Assembly: GCA_964428935.1 (NCBI GenBank)
Contig: CAYSAG010000098.1
Span: 1-16,232, forward strand
DNA length: 16,232 nt
Direction: 5' to 3'
Source: JAADHY01 sp964428935
Lineage (GTDB): Bacteria > Planctomycetota > Planctomycetia > Planctomycetales > Planctomycetaceae
A model generated the notes under the pieces. It worked only from the letters and a program-made list of their open reading frames with translations. It was not told the DNA's origin and ran no database searches. Positions 6,875 through 14,012 of this stretch are shown one piece after another. The position numbers and the translations under genes were made by a program. Within the stretch, counting starts at the first letter, position 1; each line of letters opens with the position of its first letter.

Positions 6875-7357
6875 CTAGTCGGCCAACTGTTTGAACAGGT
6901 CGTTGAACGCCGGCATGTCTTGTCGGAGCCATTCGAGCCACGCCGACGGATTCCAGACCTCGACGCACACCACCGCTCCAACCAACACAACCGGCTGGTT
7001 GGGGCCGACGTCCAAGAACTCACGAAACCCTTCGGGAATCAGAATCCGCGAACGGTTCGCCAGACGGACGACGCGGTGCCGGGACGACAACAGCCGTCCC
7101 AGCCTTTGCACTTCGGCCCACCGCTGCTCCATTCGCCCAGCCCGAATCTTCTGGCGAATGAGGGCGACGCCGTCGTCCAGCTTCTTCTGCCACTCGCTGG
7201 CCCGCCACAGGCTCAAGCAGCCGTACCGCTCCTTGACCAAAATGGACTGGCCGGACTCGTCCGTCACCGCCTCGGCCATTTCCGGCGGCAAGGTCAAGCG
7301 AAACCGATCGTCCAGGTTTCGCTTCACTTCGCCCGTAATGAACAGCTCGTCCGGCAT
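6875..7357 (-). CDS. mraZ: MraZ-like transcriptional regulator (orphan)
   Basis: 160 residues from the ATG at 7357. The reading from 7411 adds 18 residues and would begin almost at the predicted transcription start, so it is rejected. MraZ is an AbrB-like, ring-forming DNA-binding protein with two tandem SpoVT-AbrB domains. The first carries NLDDRFRLTLP with DxxxR at D16-R20; GCLSLWRASEW follows. The second carries LANRSRILIPEGFREF and ends VVLVGAVVCVEVWNPSAW, as in the family. In the second motif the usual Asp is Ala100 (ANRSR), so one half is degenerate. MraZ normally heads the dcw cluster, upstream of rsmH and ftsL; here none of those genes follows. Planctomycetes often have a reduced dcw cluster, which fits. 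An older name would be YabB-like protein. The family call is sound; the targets are unknown. Confidence 0.86.
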   Translation of the reverse strand: MPDELFITGEVKRNLDDRFRLTLPPEMAEAVTDESGQSILVKERYGCLSLWRASEWQKKLDDGVALIRQKIRAGRMEQRWAEVQRLGRLLSSRHRVVRLANRSRILIPEGFREFLDVGPNQPVVLVGAVVCVEVWNPSAWLEWLRQDMPAFNDLFKQLAD

Positions 7358-7422
7358 GGCAGTCCACGGCTCCCGGTCGCTCGTGCGGGCCCGTTCCAAC
7401 TGCGGCCCCATCCGCGGACTTC

Positions 7423-7451
7423 AGCCTAATGGGTTGACTTCCCACAGTCAA
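7423..7451 (-). promoter_or_regulatory. Promoter of mraZ with a possible operator in the spacer
   Basis: The minus strand has TTGACT (-35, 7451-7446), a 17-bp spacer and TAGGCT (-10, 7428-7423). The start should be near 7416, leaving a leader of about 60 nt to the ATG at 7357. The spacer contains the inverted repeat TGGG-AAGTCAA-CCCA. Since E. coli MraZ recognises TGGG repeats, this could be an autoregulatory site, but the spacing and orientation differ from that model. Confidence 0.6.
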
Positions 7452-7975
7452 TTGAGTTTTCAAAGAGCAATTGGGCGTTTCTCCCGCGACGAGGCTAATT
7501 TACTGCCCCCGTTTCTCTGATGCAAACCAAATCCGCCGCGAAACCGAAATTTTCCGCAAATCCGCTCGGGCCGGCACCGCCGGCACTGCGCGTGTCCTTG
7601 GCCTTGTCTACGGGTCGAGGGCGAGCTGGTTTCCGCCTGGCCGTCGCGAGCCTCTGACGGTGGCTCGTTCGTTCTCGGTGGCAAGCTCGTGTGCGCGACG
7701 GCAAGCGCGGACGGCAAACCTGGTCGTGCGCGACGTGGCTGCAGCGCGAACCGGGCGCGTGCAGCGCGGTGACGGCCTTGCCAGCGGTCGAGCAACTCAG
7801 GCGCGAGGTTGCTGGGGCGGGCTCAGGTGTGACCGACTCAACGGCACCGGCGAGCGGCCGCAGCGAGCACCCTCGCCGACTGTGGGTGACCGTCGGCTCG
7901 CGCGGCGCGGAGCGGCCGAAGCGGCTTTGACGAGGCCAGCGCTTCTTGCCGGTCGACGCTGTGTCGCCGTCGAGC
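7452..7975. other. Gene-poor stretch between the SDR gene and mraZ
   Basis: About 520 bp, very GC-rich in its right two thirds. I see no believable gene: the frames that cross it are Arg/Ala-rich and lack domains. A hairpin with a 6-bp stem (GCCGAC/GTCGGC, 7875-7897) lies about 80 bp past the SDR stop, but has no U-tract on the minus strand. It might be a Rho-dependent or processed 3' end. Confidence 0.4.
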
Positions 7976-8752
7976 TCAAAGCGTGCGAATGGTCATGCCG
8001 CCGTCGATCTTCAGCACCTGCCCGGTCGCGTACGGCAGGTCACCACGGACCAGCATGGCGGCGGCTCGGCCGACGTCGTCCGGTGTGCCCCACCGTCGCT
8101 CCAACGTCAGCCCTTCGGCAATCAGCCGGTCGTACTTTTCCTTGACCGGAGCCGTCATGTCGCTTTCGATGATTCCCGGTTGAATTTCGTAGACGGGAAT
8201 CCGAAATTCCGCCAGCCGGACGGCCCAAAGCCGAGTGGCCATGCCCAGTCCGGCCTTGGCAATGCAGTAGTCGCCGCGGTTCGTCGACACAAACTCCCGA
8301 GACACCGACGAAACGTTGATGACGCAACCGGTGAAGTCGGGGCTGGCCTTTCGTTGCTCAATCATCCACCTGGCGGCCAGTTGCGTCAGGAAAAACGCGC
8401 CTTTCAGGTTGACCGCCAGCACTCGGTCGAAGGCTTCTTCCGTCGCTTCCAGAATGTCCTTCCGGCCCGGCGACGTAATTCCGGCGTTGTTGACCAGTAC
8501 ATTCAGGCGCCCGAACGCGTTCCGCACCTGGTCAATGATTCGTTGTCGGTCTTCGGCTTTCCCGACGTCTCCCTGGCAGTAGACCACCTCGACTCCCAGG
8601 GCTCGCAGCTGTTGAAGCGTGTCGGCAACCGCCGACTCGTCACGCACTCCGTTGATGGCCAAGTGACAGCCTTCGCGGGCCAGCCACCGGGCAATGCCCA
8701 GGCCAATGCCGCGGGAACCGCCGGTAATCAACGCCACTTTGTTCGAGCTCAT
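7976..8752 (-). CDS. Short-chain dehydrogenase/reductase, FabG-like
   Basis: 258 residues, the usual length for a classical SDR. The NAD(P)-binding motif TGGSRGIG is at 10-17, NNAG at 88-91, N115 in VLAVNLKGA, the catalytic serine at S149 and YCIAK at Y162-K166, so the tetrad is complete. The C-terminus (YATGQVLKIDGGMTI) is also typical. It resembles the 3-ketoacyl-ACP-reductase-like SDRs of the BKR_1 type. Its ATG overlaps the stop of the GH88 gene (ATGA), so the two are co-translated. That context favours a sugar or sugar-acid substrate over fatty-acid synthesis; one option is reduction of a keto-sugar derived from unsaturated uronate, as KduD does. No fatty-acid gene is nearby. The fold and activity class are secure; the substrate is not. 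Confidence 0.9.
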   Translation of the reverse strand: MSSNKVALITGGSRGIGLGIARWLAREGCHLAINGVRDESAVADTLQQLRALGVEVVYCQGDVGKAEDRQRIIDQVRNAFGRLNVLVNNAGITSPGRKDILEATEEAFDRVLAVNLKGAFFLTQLAARWMIEQRKASPDFTGCVINVSSVSREFVSTNRGDYCIAKAGLGMATRLWAVRLAEFRIPVYEIQPGIIESDMTAPVKEKYDRLIAEGLTLERRWGTPDDVGRAAAMLVRGDLPYATGQVLKIDGGMTIRTL

Positions 8753-10137
8753 GGCACCTTTCCGTAGAACGTGTAGTACGGTTTTCGCTCGACGATTCGC
8801 TGCACGTACAGGGCCGCCTCACGCAGGTGGTAGTCGCCCCACATGCACGCCTCGCCGTTTGGAATCCGGCTGCCTTCGGGAACGTGGTCCCAGCCTCGTG
8901 GGCGGTGGTAGACGGTGTGGAGGAGCAGGCCTTGGTGGTTCTCGTCGACGCTCAGGTACGGCTCGGCCAACAACGTTCGGAGCACGGTCAGGCCGGCCTG
9001 CCAGTACCGCCGTCCGGGCTCTTGTTGGCCGCGGTTTTGCAAGTAGCGGCCCAGCCGCAGCAGCCCCTGAGCGGCAATGGCGGCGGCCGAACTGTCGACC
9101 GGCTCGAAGTCGTTGAACGGGTCCGCCGGACGGCTCAAGTAGTCGCCCAAGTGGACCAGGCCGGGAGCGCCCGTGTCCCAGTAGGGCACGCCGTCGGTCG
9201 GAGTGTTTTCGATGTAGAAGTCACACGTCGCCTCGGCCGCTCGGAGCATGAAGCCTTCGACTTCGTCGCGGCTGCAGTCCAGGCCGCTCAGCAGCGGCTC
9301 CGGCAGGTCCGCCAGGAACTCCAACTGCTCGGCGTAGCCCAGCATGATCCAGGCCAGCCCGCGGGTCCACGTCGTGAACGGCGAGTAGCCCTGCTGAGTG
9401 CTGGGGCAACGGTACTGTCCGTTGTTCGGGTTGAAGAGGCTTTCGTGAGCGACCCGGCCGCGGACGTCGTAGGCGTCACGCCCTTCGCCGTAGTAGACGT
9501 TGTAGCGAGCGGTGGTGCGAGCGTGCTGGAGCCACCGTTGGAGCAAAACCACCGGCTGGCCGTTTTCGCCTTTGAGTGTGTGCCCGAGCAGGTGAGCCAG
9601 GGCGAGAGACCGCAGCGAACGAATGGTGTCGCTGAAAAGCGAGTGAGGGCCGTTGAACGAGTAGATGTAGCCGTCGCCGTCAGCCGTGTCGCTCCATCGC
9701 AGGGCCTGCACCGCGCCGCTCACCTTCAACGCCAGCTCGTACAGCTCCAGTTCGCGCTGGTCGAAGGGAAGGCGTCCCTCCAGCATCAGTCGCCGGAGTT
9801 GACCGTAGGTGCTCACGTTGTTGAAACCGTGGTCGTGCACTCCCACGTCCGTCAGGTGGGGAGCCATGCGTTCGAGGGTGTTGCGGCGGCCGATTTCCAG
9901 AAACGGCTCCTCGTCCGTGGCGTCGAACTGCAGAATGGCCGAGCCGTACTGGAAGCCTTGGGTCCATTCGGTCCAGCCTTGAGACCGGTAGCGGCCGTTG
10001 ACGGTGAAGACGGGAGCTCCTTCGTCCGGACGCCGCGTTTGCTCAATCGAAACAATTTTCGCAGCCGACGCCCGCCACATTCGCTGAATGGGTTCCAGAA
10101 GGTCTGCCGGTTTCAAGTCGAAGTCAATCTGCAGCAT
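8749..10137 (-). CDS. Glycoside hydrolase family 88, unsaturated glucuronyl hydrolase-like
   Basis: 462 residues, somewhat longer than typical UGLs of about 380. UGL enzymes hydrate the 4,5-unsaturated uronate left by polysaccharide lyases and so release the sugar. Matching features are HDHGF with D102 and FSDTIRSL with D170, which I equate with the two catalytic aspartates of Bacillus UGL (D88 and D149). Also present are TQQGYSPFTTWTRGLAW (247-263), DSSAAAIAAQGLL (348-360) and CMWGDYHLREAAL near the end. RGLAW replaces the more usual RGQAW. There is no signal peptide, so it should act in the cytoplasm on imported oligosaccharides. GGAG lies 6 nt before the ATG. It leads the two-gene unit with the SDR (stop and start share ATGA). 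GH105 is a related alternative. Confidence 0.82.
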   Translation of the reverse strand: MLQIDFDLKPADLLEPIQRMWRASAAKIVSIEQTRRPDEGAPVFTVNGRYRSQGWTEWTQGFQYGSAILQFDATDEEPFLEIGRRNTLERMAPHLTDVGVHDHGFNNVSTYGQLRRLMLEGRLPFDQRELELYELALKVSGAVQALRWSDTADGDGYIYSFNGPHSLFSDTIRSLRSLALAHLLGHTLKGENGQPVVLLQRWLQHARTTARYNVYYGEGRDAYDVRGRVAHESLFNPNNGQYRCPSTQQGYSPFTTWTRGLAWIMLGYAEQLEFLADLPEPLLSGLDCSRDEVEGFMLRAAEATCDFYIENTPTDGVPYWDTGAPGLVHLGDYLSRPADPFNDFEPVDSSAAAIAAQGLLRLGRYLQNRGQQEPGRRYWQAGLTVLRTLLAEPYLSVDENHQGLLLHTVYHRPRGWDHVPEGSRIPNGEACMWGDYHLREAALYVQRIVERKPYYTFYGKVP

Positions 10138-10273
10138 GAGTCACTCCACGAGTTCGCAGCGGACAGCGGCTCGACGGCCGGGACTCACCACCGAACGTCC
10201 GGCTGCCTGCCGCTCCGACCAGGACGCTCGAAACCGACCGGAAAACCGGACGGCGGCTTGCTCGAAGGGCTGT

Positions 10274-10293
10274 GCGTCGCGGAGCCGCGACGC
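10274..10293. other. Perfect GC hairpin between the epimerase and GH88 genes
   Basis: GCGTCGCGG-AG-CCGCGACGC is a 9-bp perfect inverted repeat with a 2-nt centre. It lies in the 273-bp gap between the epimerase stop and the GH88 start. No U-tract follows on either strand, so it is not a classical terminator. It may form an mRNA end structure or a protein site. The rest of the gap shows no gene and no clear promoter. Confidence 0.5.
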
Positions 10294-10410
10294 CGCCCGT
10301 CGCGCTCGCGTCCTCTCTTGCTACAAACTGCCCGTGGCCGGAACGAGCCGGCTGGACCACCGTCGTGGCTTGGGGCTGGGCTGAGACGTGGCGAGTCGGA
10401 GGCCTCCCGA

Positions 10411-11331
10411 CTACGTCGAGAGACGACGGCGAGCCGCTTCGACCAGCTGAGCCACCGTCTCGCGCAGCAATGGTTCGCCGCCGAACTCCATTCCCAGTGA
10501 CCGAATCTTGCCCGTTTCGATTTGGTGCTTCGGCCACGTGGGTGCTCCTTCGATTCGTGCTGCGCTGCCGGACAGTTCCTTGGCCAGCGTCGCGACCTCG
10601 TACTCGGAAACGTACCGGTCGTAGCAGTTGAAAGCCTCGCCCCGAATGCGTTCGGCTTCGGCCGTCAGGAGCAGGTCGACGGCCTTGGCCACGTCGGCCG
10701 CGTGGACTTCCTTGCCGCCGCGCTGGCACCAGACCGTTTCTCCAGCCACCACGGCCCGGACCAAGTGGAACCACCGGCTGCGTTCGATTGGGTGAGCGAC
10801 ACCGTAAATGCCCGTCGGCCGCAGCGAGCAAATGGCGTAGCCCTCGCCCAACCCGTAGCTGTGAACGAACTTCTCGACGGCGGCCTTGTAGGCCCCGTAG
10901 TGTGACGTGGGCCACAGCGGGTGAGCTTCGTCCAGCGGTCGGTCGTCCAGAATCTTCTCGTGGACGGCGCAACTCGAAATGAACACGAACCGCGGAACGC
11001 CGGCTCGCCGAGCGGCTTCAATCAGTTGAATTGTGCCGACTACGTTCTTTTGGACGAACTCACACAACTCGCCTTCAGCGCCGCGGAACCCGGTTCCTTG
11101 GCGGTGCAGCCCGCTGTGGACGACGGCGTCGCAGCCCTCGACCAGTCGCTGGCACGCGTCCGGCTGGTCCAGTTCACCCGCCACCCACTCCACCTGGCAC
11201 TCGTTGAACGGCCACCCAGTTCGGTCACTTTGCGGCCGGAACCAGCAGCGGCAGCGGTGTCCGGCAGCCGCCAGCCGGTGAACGAGGTAACGCCCGAGGA
11301 ACCCAGTCGCACCAGTGACGCCAATCAGCAT
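10411..11331 (-). CDS. NAD-dependent epimerase/dehydratase (extended SDR)
   Basis: 306 residues from the ATG at 11331, which has GGAGG 5 nt upstream (11337-11341). The longer reading from 11406 adds 25 residues before the Rossmann strand and is rejected. MLIGVTGATGFLG carries the GxxGxxG motif (7-13). The catalytic serine lies in FISSCAVHE (S119/S120), YGAYK gives Y145 and K149, and RPTGIYG (171-177) is the usual extended-SDR motif. Relatives act on nucleotide sugars as epimerases or dehydratases, or on steroid-like and flavonoid-like ketones. The substrate cannot be told from the sequence. The adjacent GH88-SDR pair is on the same strand, but the 273-bp gap suggests a separate unit. A terminator upstream separates it from the ferredoxin gene. 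Confidence 0.88.
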   Translation of the reverse strand: MLIGVTGATGFLGRYLVHRLAAAGHRCRCWFRPQSDRTGWPFNECQVEWVAGELDQPDACQRLVEGCDAVVHSGLHRQGTGFRGAEGELCEFVQKNVVGTIQLIEAARRAGVPRFVFISSCAVHEKILDDRPLDEAHPLWPTSHYGAYKAAVEKFVHSYGLGEGYAICSLRPTGIYGVAHPIERSRWFHLVRAVVAGETVWCQRGGKEVHAADVAKAVDLLLTAEAERIRGEAFNCYDRYVSEYEVATLAKELSGSAARIEGAPTWPKHQIETGKIRSLGMEFGGEPLLRETVAQLVEAARRRLST

Positions 11332-11666
11332 GGTCGCCTCCGCCAGAAAACGGCCCGTCCGCTCCGAAACGGGCTCTCGCTCAAAGACACCGCCCGCACG
11401 GACCACGGTCGTCTAATCGTTTTCAAAGCAAGAACCGTCGGCCGGCTCGCTGCGGAAGGCCGCTGCAAGAATCCCGCTGCCGTTGGCACCGAAGCGGGTG
11501 GCCTTCCTGCTCGGTCGGAGTAGGAACCACCCTCAACAAAAAGACCCGTCTGGTCCAGACGGGTCTGACGTTCCGATGAATCCGGCTGGCTTGGCCGCCG
11601 CAACGTGGTCCGTTCTGACTCGGTCCGTGCCAGCTGCTGGACCAGTGGGCCAAGGCGCTTCGTCAA
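11332..11666. other. Spacer between the ferredoxin and epimerase genes
   Basis: 335 bp. It holds the ferredoxin terminator (11538-11566) and the epimerase ribosome site. The epimerase promoter must lie in about 11345-11537, but I find no clear -35/-10 pair. No gene is visible. Confidence 0.5.
11538..11566 (-). terminator. Rho-independent terminator of the ferredoxin gene
   Basis: On the minus strand AGACCCGTCTGG and CCAGACGGGTCT form a perfect 12-bp inverted repeat around a single central base (11542-11566). A run of U follows (11542-11538). It lies about 100 bp past the ferredoxin stop. Confidence 0.85.
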
Positions 11667-11948
11667 CTACTCCTTGCCGGCCAGCGGTTCCTTCTTTTCG
11701 GTAATTTTGGGCAGTTGAGGAGCCTTCTCAGCGTTGAGCTGAATGTAGTCTTTCCATTGGTCGGGCACGTTGTCTTCGTGGAAGATGGCCTCGACCGGAC
11801 ACTCGGGCACACACGCCTCGCAGTCGATGCACTCGTCCGGGTTGATGTAGACCATCTTGTCGTCTTCGTAAAAGCACTCGACCGGACAAACCACGACGCA
11901 GTCCGTGTACTTGTGGTTGTAACAGGGCTCGCAAACGACGTGTGCCAT
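11667..11948 (-). CDS. fdxA: 7Fe-type ferredoxin, [3Fe-4S][4Fe-4S]
   Basis: 93 residues. The cysteine pattern matches Azotobacter FdI with a shift of one: C9, C17 and C50 for the 3Fe-4S cluster, and C21, C40, C43 and C46 for the 4Fe-4S cluster, in DCVVVCPVECFY and DECIDCEACVPECPVEAIF. The C-terminal QLNAEKA and PKITEKKEPL also match FdI. The extra cysteine found at FdI position 11 is His12 here (CYNHKYTDC), while C6 and C25 are additional cysteines. It carries electrons in the cytoplasm; the partners are unknown. GGGAG lies 5 nt before the ATG. A consensus promoter 160 bp upstream and a strong terminator downstream make it a single-gene unit, probably well expressed. Confidence 0.94.
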   Translation of the reverse strand: MAHVVCEPCYNHKYTDCVVVCPVECFYEDDKMVYINPDECIDCEACVPECPVEAIFHEDNVPDQWKDYIQLNAEKAPQLPKITEKKEPLAGKE

Positions 11949-12107
11949 GATTTCTCCCTTTCTTTGTTACCCGTCGTGTTGAAACCCGAAAGGAACCCGG
12001 GCCCGTCCCGTGCTGCTTGCGTGTCGCCTGGCCAAACTCGTGTGGCGCGTCGTGACAAGGTGGCCGTCTGTCCGCGCCGACAGCACTCGGCGCAAAAACT
12101 CGGCAGC
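11949..12107 (-). other. Structured leader of the ferredoxin mRNA
   Basis: About 150 nt of predicted leader between the promoter and the ATG. Near its 5' end GCGCCGA-GTGCTG-TCGGCGC forms a 7-bp hairpin (12093-12074). Nearer the gene a weaker CCCG/CGGG hairpin is possible. I recognise no known riboswitch. A 5' hairpin can stabilise an mRNA. Confidence 0.45.
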
Positions 12108-12136
12108 ATCCTATTGCCACTGCAAAACACTGTCAA
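12108..12136 (-). promoter_or_regulatory. Sigma70-type promoter of the ferredoxin gene
   Basis: The minus strand has a perfect TTGACA (-35, 12136-12131), a 17-bp spacer and TAGGAT (-10, 12113-12108). The start should lie near 12101. Confidence 0.82.
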
Positions 12137-12144
12137 GTCACGGG

Positions 12145-12187
12145 AAAAAGACCTCACGCAGGGCCTCAGGCCGCCGACCGGTGTGAG
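12145..12187 (-). terminator. Probable terminator of the SpoIIM-family gene
   Basis: On the minus strand CTCAC (12187-12183) pairs with GTGAG (12157-12153), enclosing an inner GGCC-TGA-GGCC hairpin, and five U follow (12149-12145). The outer stem is short, so the call is moderate. Its position, between the SpoIIM-family stop and the ferredoxin promoter, fits. Confidence 0.45.
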
Positions 12188-12242
12188 CTTCTTGCTGCCG
12201 TGGCACTGTCTGTGCGACTGCTCCGGTCCGATGCCAGCCGAC

Positions 12243-13238
12243 TCAAGCCGTCTCCGTTTCGACCGTCCCTTGTCGCCCCGACTGCTTCGACGTTTCCCTT
12301 CCGCTCAGCACAATGTACAGCCCCCACAGCGCGGCCAGCGCCAGTCCGAGCGTCGCCTTGGCCCTCCCCGACGCCCCGCTGGGCGAAATGAACGCCTCGA
12401 CCACAGCAGCCACCAACAGCATGGGCACGGTTCCGAGGGCCAATTGAACGGAGCGTCGAGCGGCCAGACGCAGTTCCACGCCTCGGCTGTAGCGTCGCGG
12501 AAACACCATGGCTCGTCCCAGGACCAAGCCGGCGGCGGAGGCGATCCAAATCGCCGGCAGCTCCAGCGAGCCGTGCCCGACGACGAACTCCGCCAACGCA
12601 GTGTGCATGCCCATTCGAAAGCAGGCGGCGAACACGACACCCAACATGAGCCCGTTCACCAGCAACAGCCAAAGCGTTCCCAGTCCGAACGTGATGCCCA
12701 ATGCCCAGCAGGTGAGCGCGACCGAAATGTTGTTGGTGGCAATCATGCTGCTGGCCATGGGCGCCACCCGGGTTATGCCCTCCGTCCACAAGTTCCCTCG
12801 ACGCATGGCCTCCCGCATGGGCTCGCTGATGAAAAACCGTTCGAGCTCGGGGTGCTGAATCGTCAGCCAGCCTCCGAGGGCCGCAGCGACCAAGAAAAAG
12901 ATCGTGCAGAAAGCCACAGTCCGCACCTCGTCGCGGACCAGCCGCGGCCAATCGGTGGTCCAGAAGCGAGTCCAGTCACGCCGCTTTGCCGGACGAGCCT
13001 GGTAGATGACGCTGTGGGCTCGCGCCAGCAACGCTTCCAGCTGGCCGACCACAGGGTGGTCCGCGAAGCGCATGCGAGCGTAAGCCAAATCTGCTATAGT
13101 CTGGCGGTAGGCGAGGTGGCCTCGCTGAAAGACGTCCAGAGGAACGCGGTGCAAGGCCAAGCGGCTGGCTTGGGCCAAGAACTGTTCCAGTTCGTTCCAC
13201 GTTGCCTGTCGACTTTCGACGAACTCATGAACGGTCAC
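12243..13238 (-). CDS. SpoIIM-family (DUF95) integral membrane protein
   Basis: 331 residues from a GTG at 13238, chosen because GAGGA lies 6 nt upstream (13245-13249). A TTG at 13256 would add six residues. The N-terminal 100 residues are soluble and helical (FVESRQATWNELEQFLAQA is typical). Several membrane helices follow, including VAFCTIFFLVAAALGGWL and ALGITFGLGTLWLLLVNGLML. Between them lies the family-typical ATNNISVALTCWALG, followed later by FVVGHGSLELPAIWIA. In Bacillus SpoIIM acts in engulfment; in non-sporulating bacteria such as this the role is unknown, and the gene commonly neighbours RDD and MoxR genes. It is divergent from the RDD gene, and the two coding starts overlap by 12 bp. 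Confidence 0.9.
   Translation of the reverse strand: MTVHEFVESRQATWNELEQFLAQASRLALHRVPLDVFQRGHLAYRQTIADLAYARMRFADHPVVGQLEALLARAHSVIYQARPAKRRDWTRFWTTDWPRLVRDEVRTVAFCTIFFLVAAALGGWLTIQHPELERFFISEPMREAMRRGNLWTEGITRVAPMASSMIATNNISVALTCWALGITFGLGTLWLLLVNGLMLGVVFAACFRMGMHTALAEFVVGHGSLELPAIWIASAAGLVLGRAMVFPRRYSRGVELRLAARRSVQLALGTVPMLLVAAVVEAFISPSGASGRAKATLGLALAALWGLYIVLSGRETSKQSGRQGTVETETA
13092..13100 (+). promoter_or_regulatory. Possible extended -10 promoter for the RDD gene
   Basis: TGCTATAGT is an extended -10 element (TGnTATAAT type) on the plus strand, inside the SpoIIM-family gene. A start near 13107 would leave a leader of about 120 nt. No good -35 is visible, which extended -10 promoters can tolerate. 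Confidence 0.4.
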
Positions 13239-14012
13239 AGATCTTCCTCGCTTCAACGAACCGTTACGATTCGTACACCGGAGAACATCGAGCTGACTTA
13301 CGCGCTGGCCGGTCCCGGTACACGGGCCGCAGCCTACCTGACCGACCTCGTGCTAATGTGGCTCGTCCTGACGCTCTTGCAGAACCTGGTCATGGCGGTC
13401 GTCATTCCGCTGGCGGAGTTGCTGGCCGACGCCGAGCAGTGGGCGGTCGCGGTTGCCGTTCTGCTGTCCTTCGCGTTCTACTCCGGGTACTTCATTGTTT
13501 TCGAATGGGTCATGAACGGCCAGACGCCCGGGAAGCGAGTGATGGGCATCCGGGTCATCAAAGACGGCGGCTACGCACTGCGTTTTCTCGACTCGTTGGT
13601 TCGCAACCTCCTGCGGGTCGTCGACTTCTTGCCCTTCGGCTACGGCGTCGGACTGGCGACCGTGTTGTTGACCGCCCGGAGTCAACGTCTGGGCGACTTG
13701 GCTGCCGGCACGCTGCTGGTCCACCAGGAGCAGGTGACGGTGGAGGCGATTCGTCCGGCCGTGCCGGAGGCGGACGACGAGCCGGAGCTGCCGCTGGAGC
13801 AATTGCAGAACGTCCCGCAAGACGTGGTCAACACCGTCGTGCATTTCTTTCAGATCTTGCCAGAGCTGGCACCTCGTTACCGACAGCGGATCGCGGCCGA
13901 GCTGGTCGAGTTGGTCCGGTTGAGCAGCGGGCTGTCGCCGGCGTCGACTCAGAGTGCAGAAGCCTTCCTGGCTGCCCTCATTCGACAAACCGAGCGAATG
14001 GGTCGTCTGTGA
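13227..14012 (+). CDS. RDD-family membrane protein
   Basis: 261 residues from the ATG at 13227. The frame is open far upstream, but that part is antisense to the SpoIIM-family and ferredoxin genes and is not protein-like. The protein starts near the family-typical ITP-type motif (TIRTPENIELTYALAGPGTR). Helix 1 carries R33 and D40 (RAAAYLTDLVLMW). GQTPGKRVMGIRVI (98-111) and QRLGDLAAGTLLV (153-165) are diagnostic of RDD domains. The roughly 90-residue C-terminal tail is soluble and helical. RDD proteins have unclear roles, some in ion exchange. The 5' end overlaps the divergent SpoIIM-family gene by 12 bp and the 3' end overlaps the convergent GYF-RDD gene by 35 bp. The family is clear; the exact start is less so. 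Confidence 0.87.
   Translation: MNGHRSSSLQRTVTIRTPENIELTYALAGPGTRAAAYLTDLVLMWLVLTLLQNLVMAVVIPLAELLADAEQWAVAVAVLLSFAFYSGYFIVFEWVMNGQTPGKRVMGIRVIKDGGYALRFLDSLVRNLLRVVDFLPFGYGVGLATVLLTARSQRLGDLAAGTLLVHQEQVTVEAIRPAVPEADDEPELPLEQLQNVPQDVVNTVVHFFQILPELAPRYRQRIAAELVELVRLSSGLSPASTQSAEAFLAALIRQTERMGRL

Noticed and set aside
6264..6968. A 234-codon minus-strand frame between mraZ and the coiled-coil operon
   Set aside because: It overlaps mraZ out of frame on the same strand and is Arg/Gly/Ser-rich without a domain.
8827..10500. A 557-codon plus-strand open frame
   Set aside because: It is antisense to the GH88 gene, whose catalytic motifs are on the minus strand.
11715..14012. A 765-codon plus-strand open frame
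   Set aside because: Only the part from 13227 is protein-like (RDD). The rest is antisense to the ferredoxin and SpoIIM-family genes and gives low-complexity sequence.
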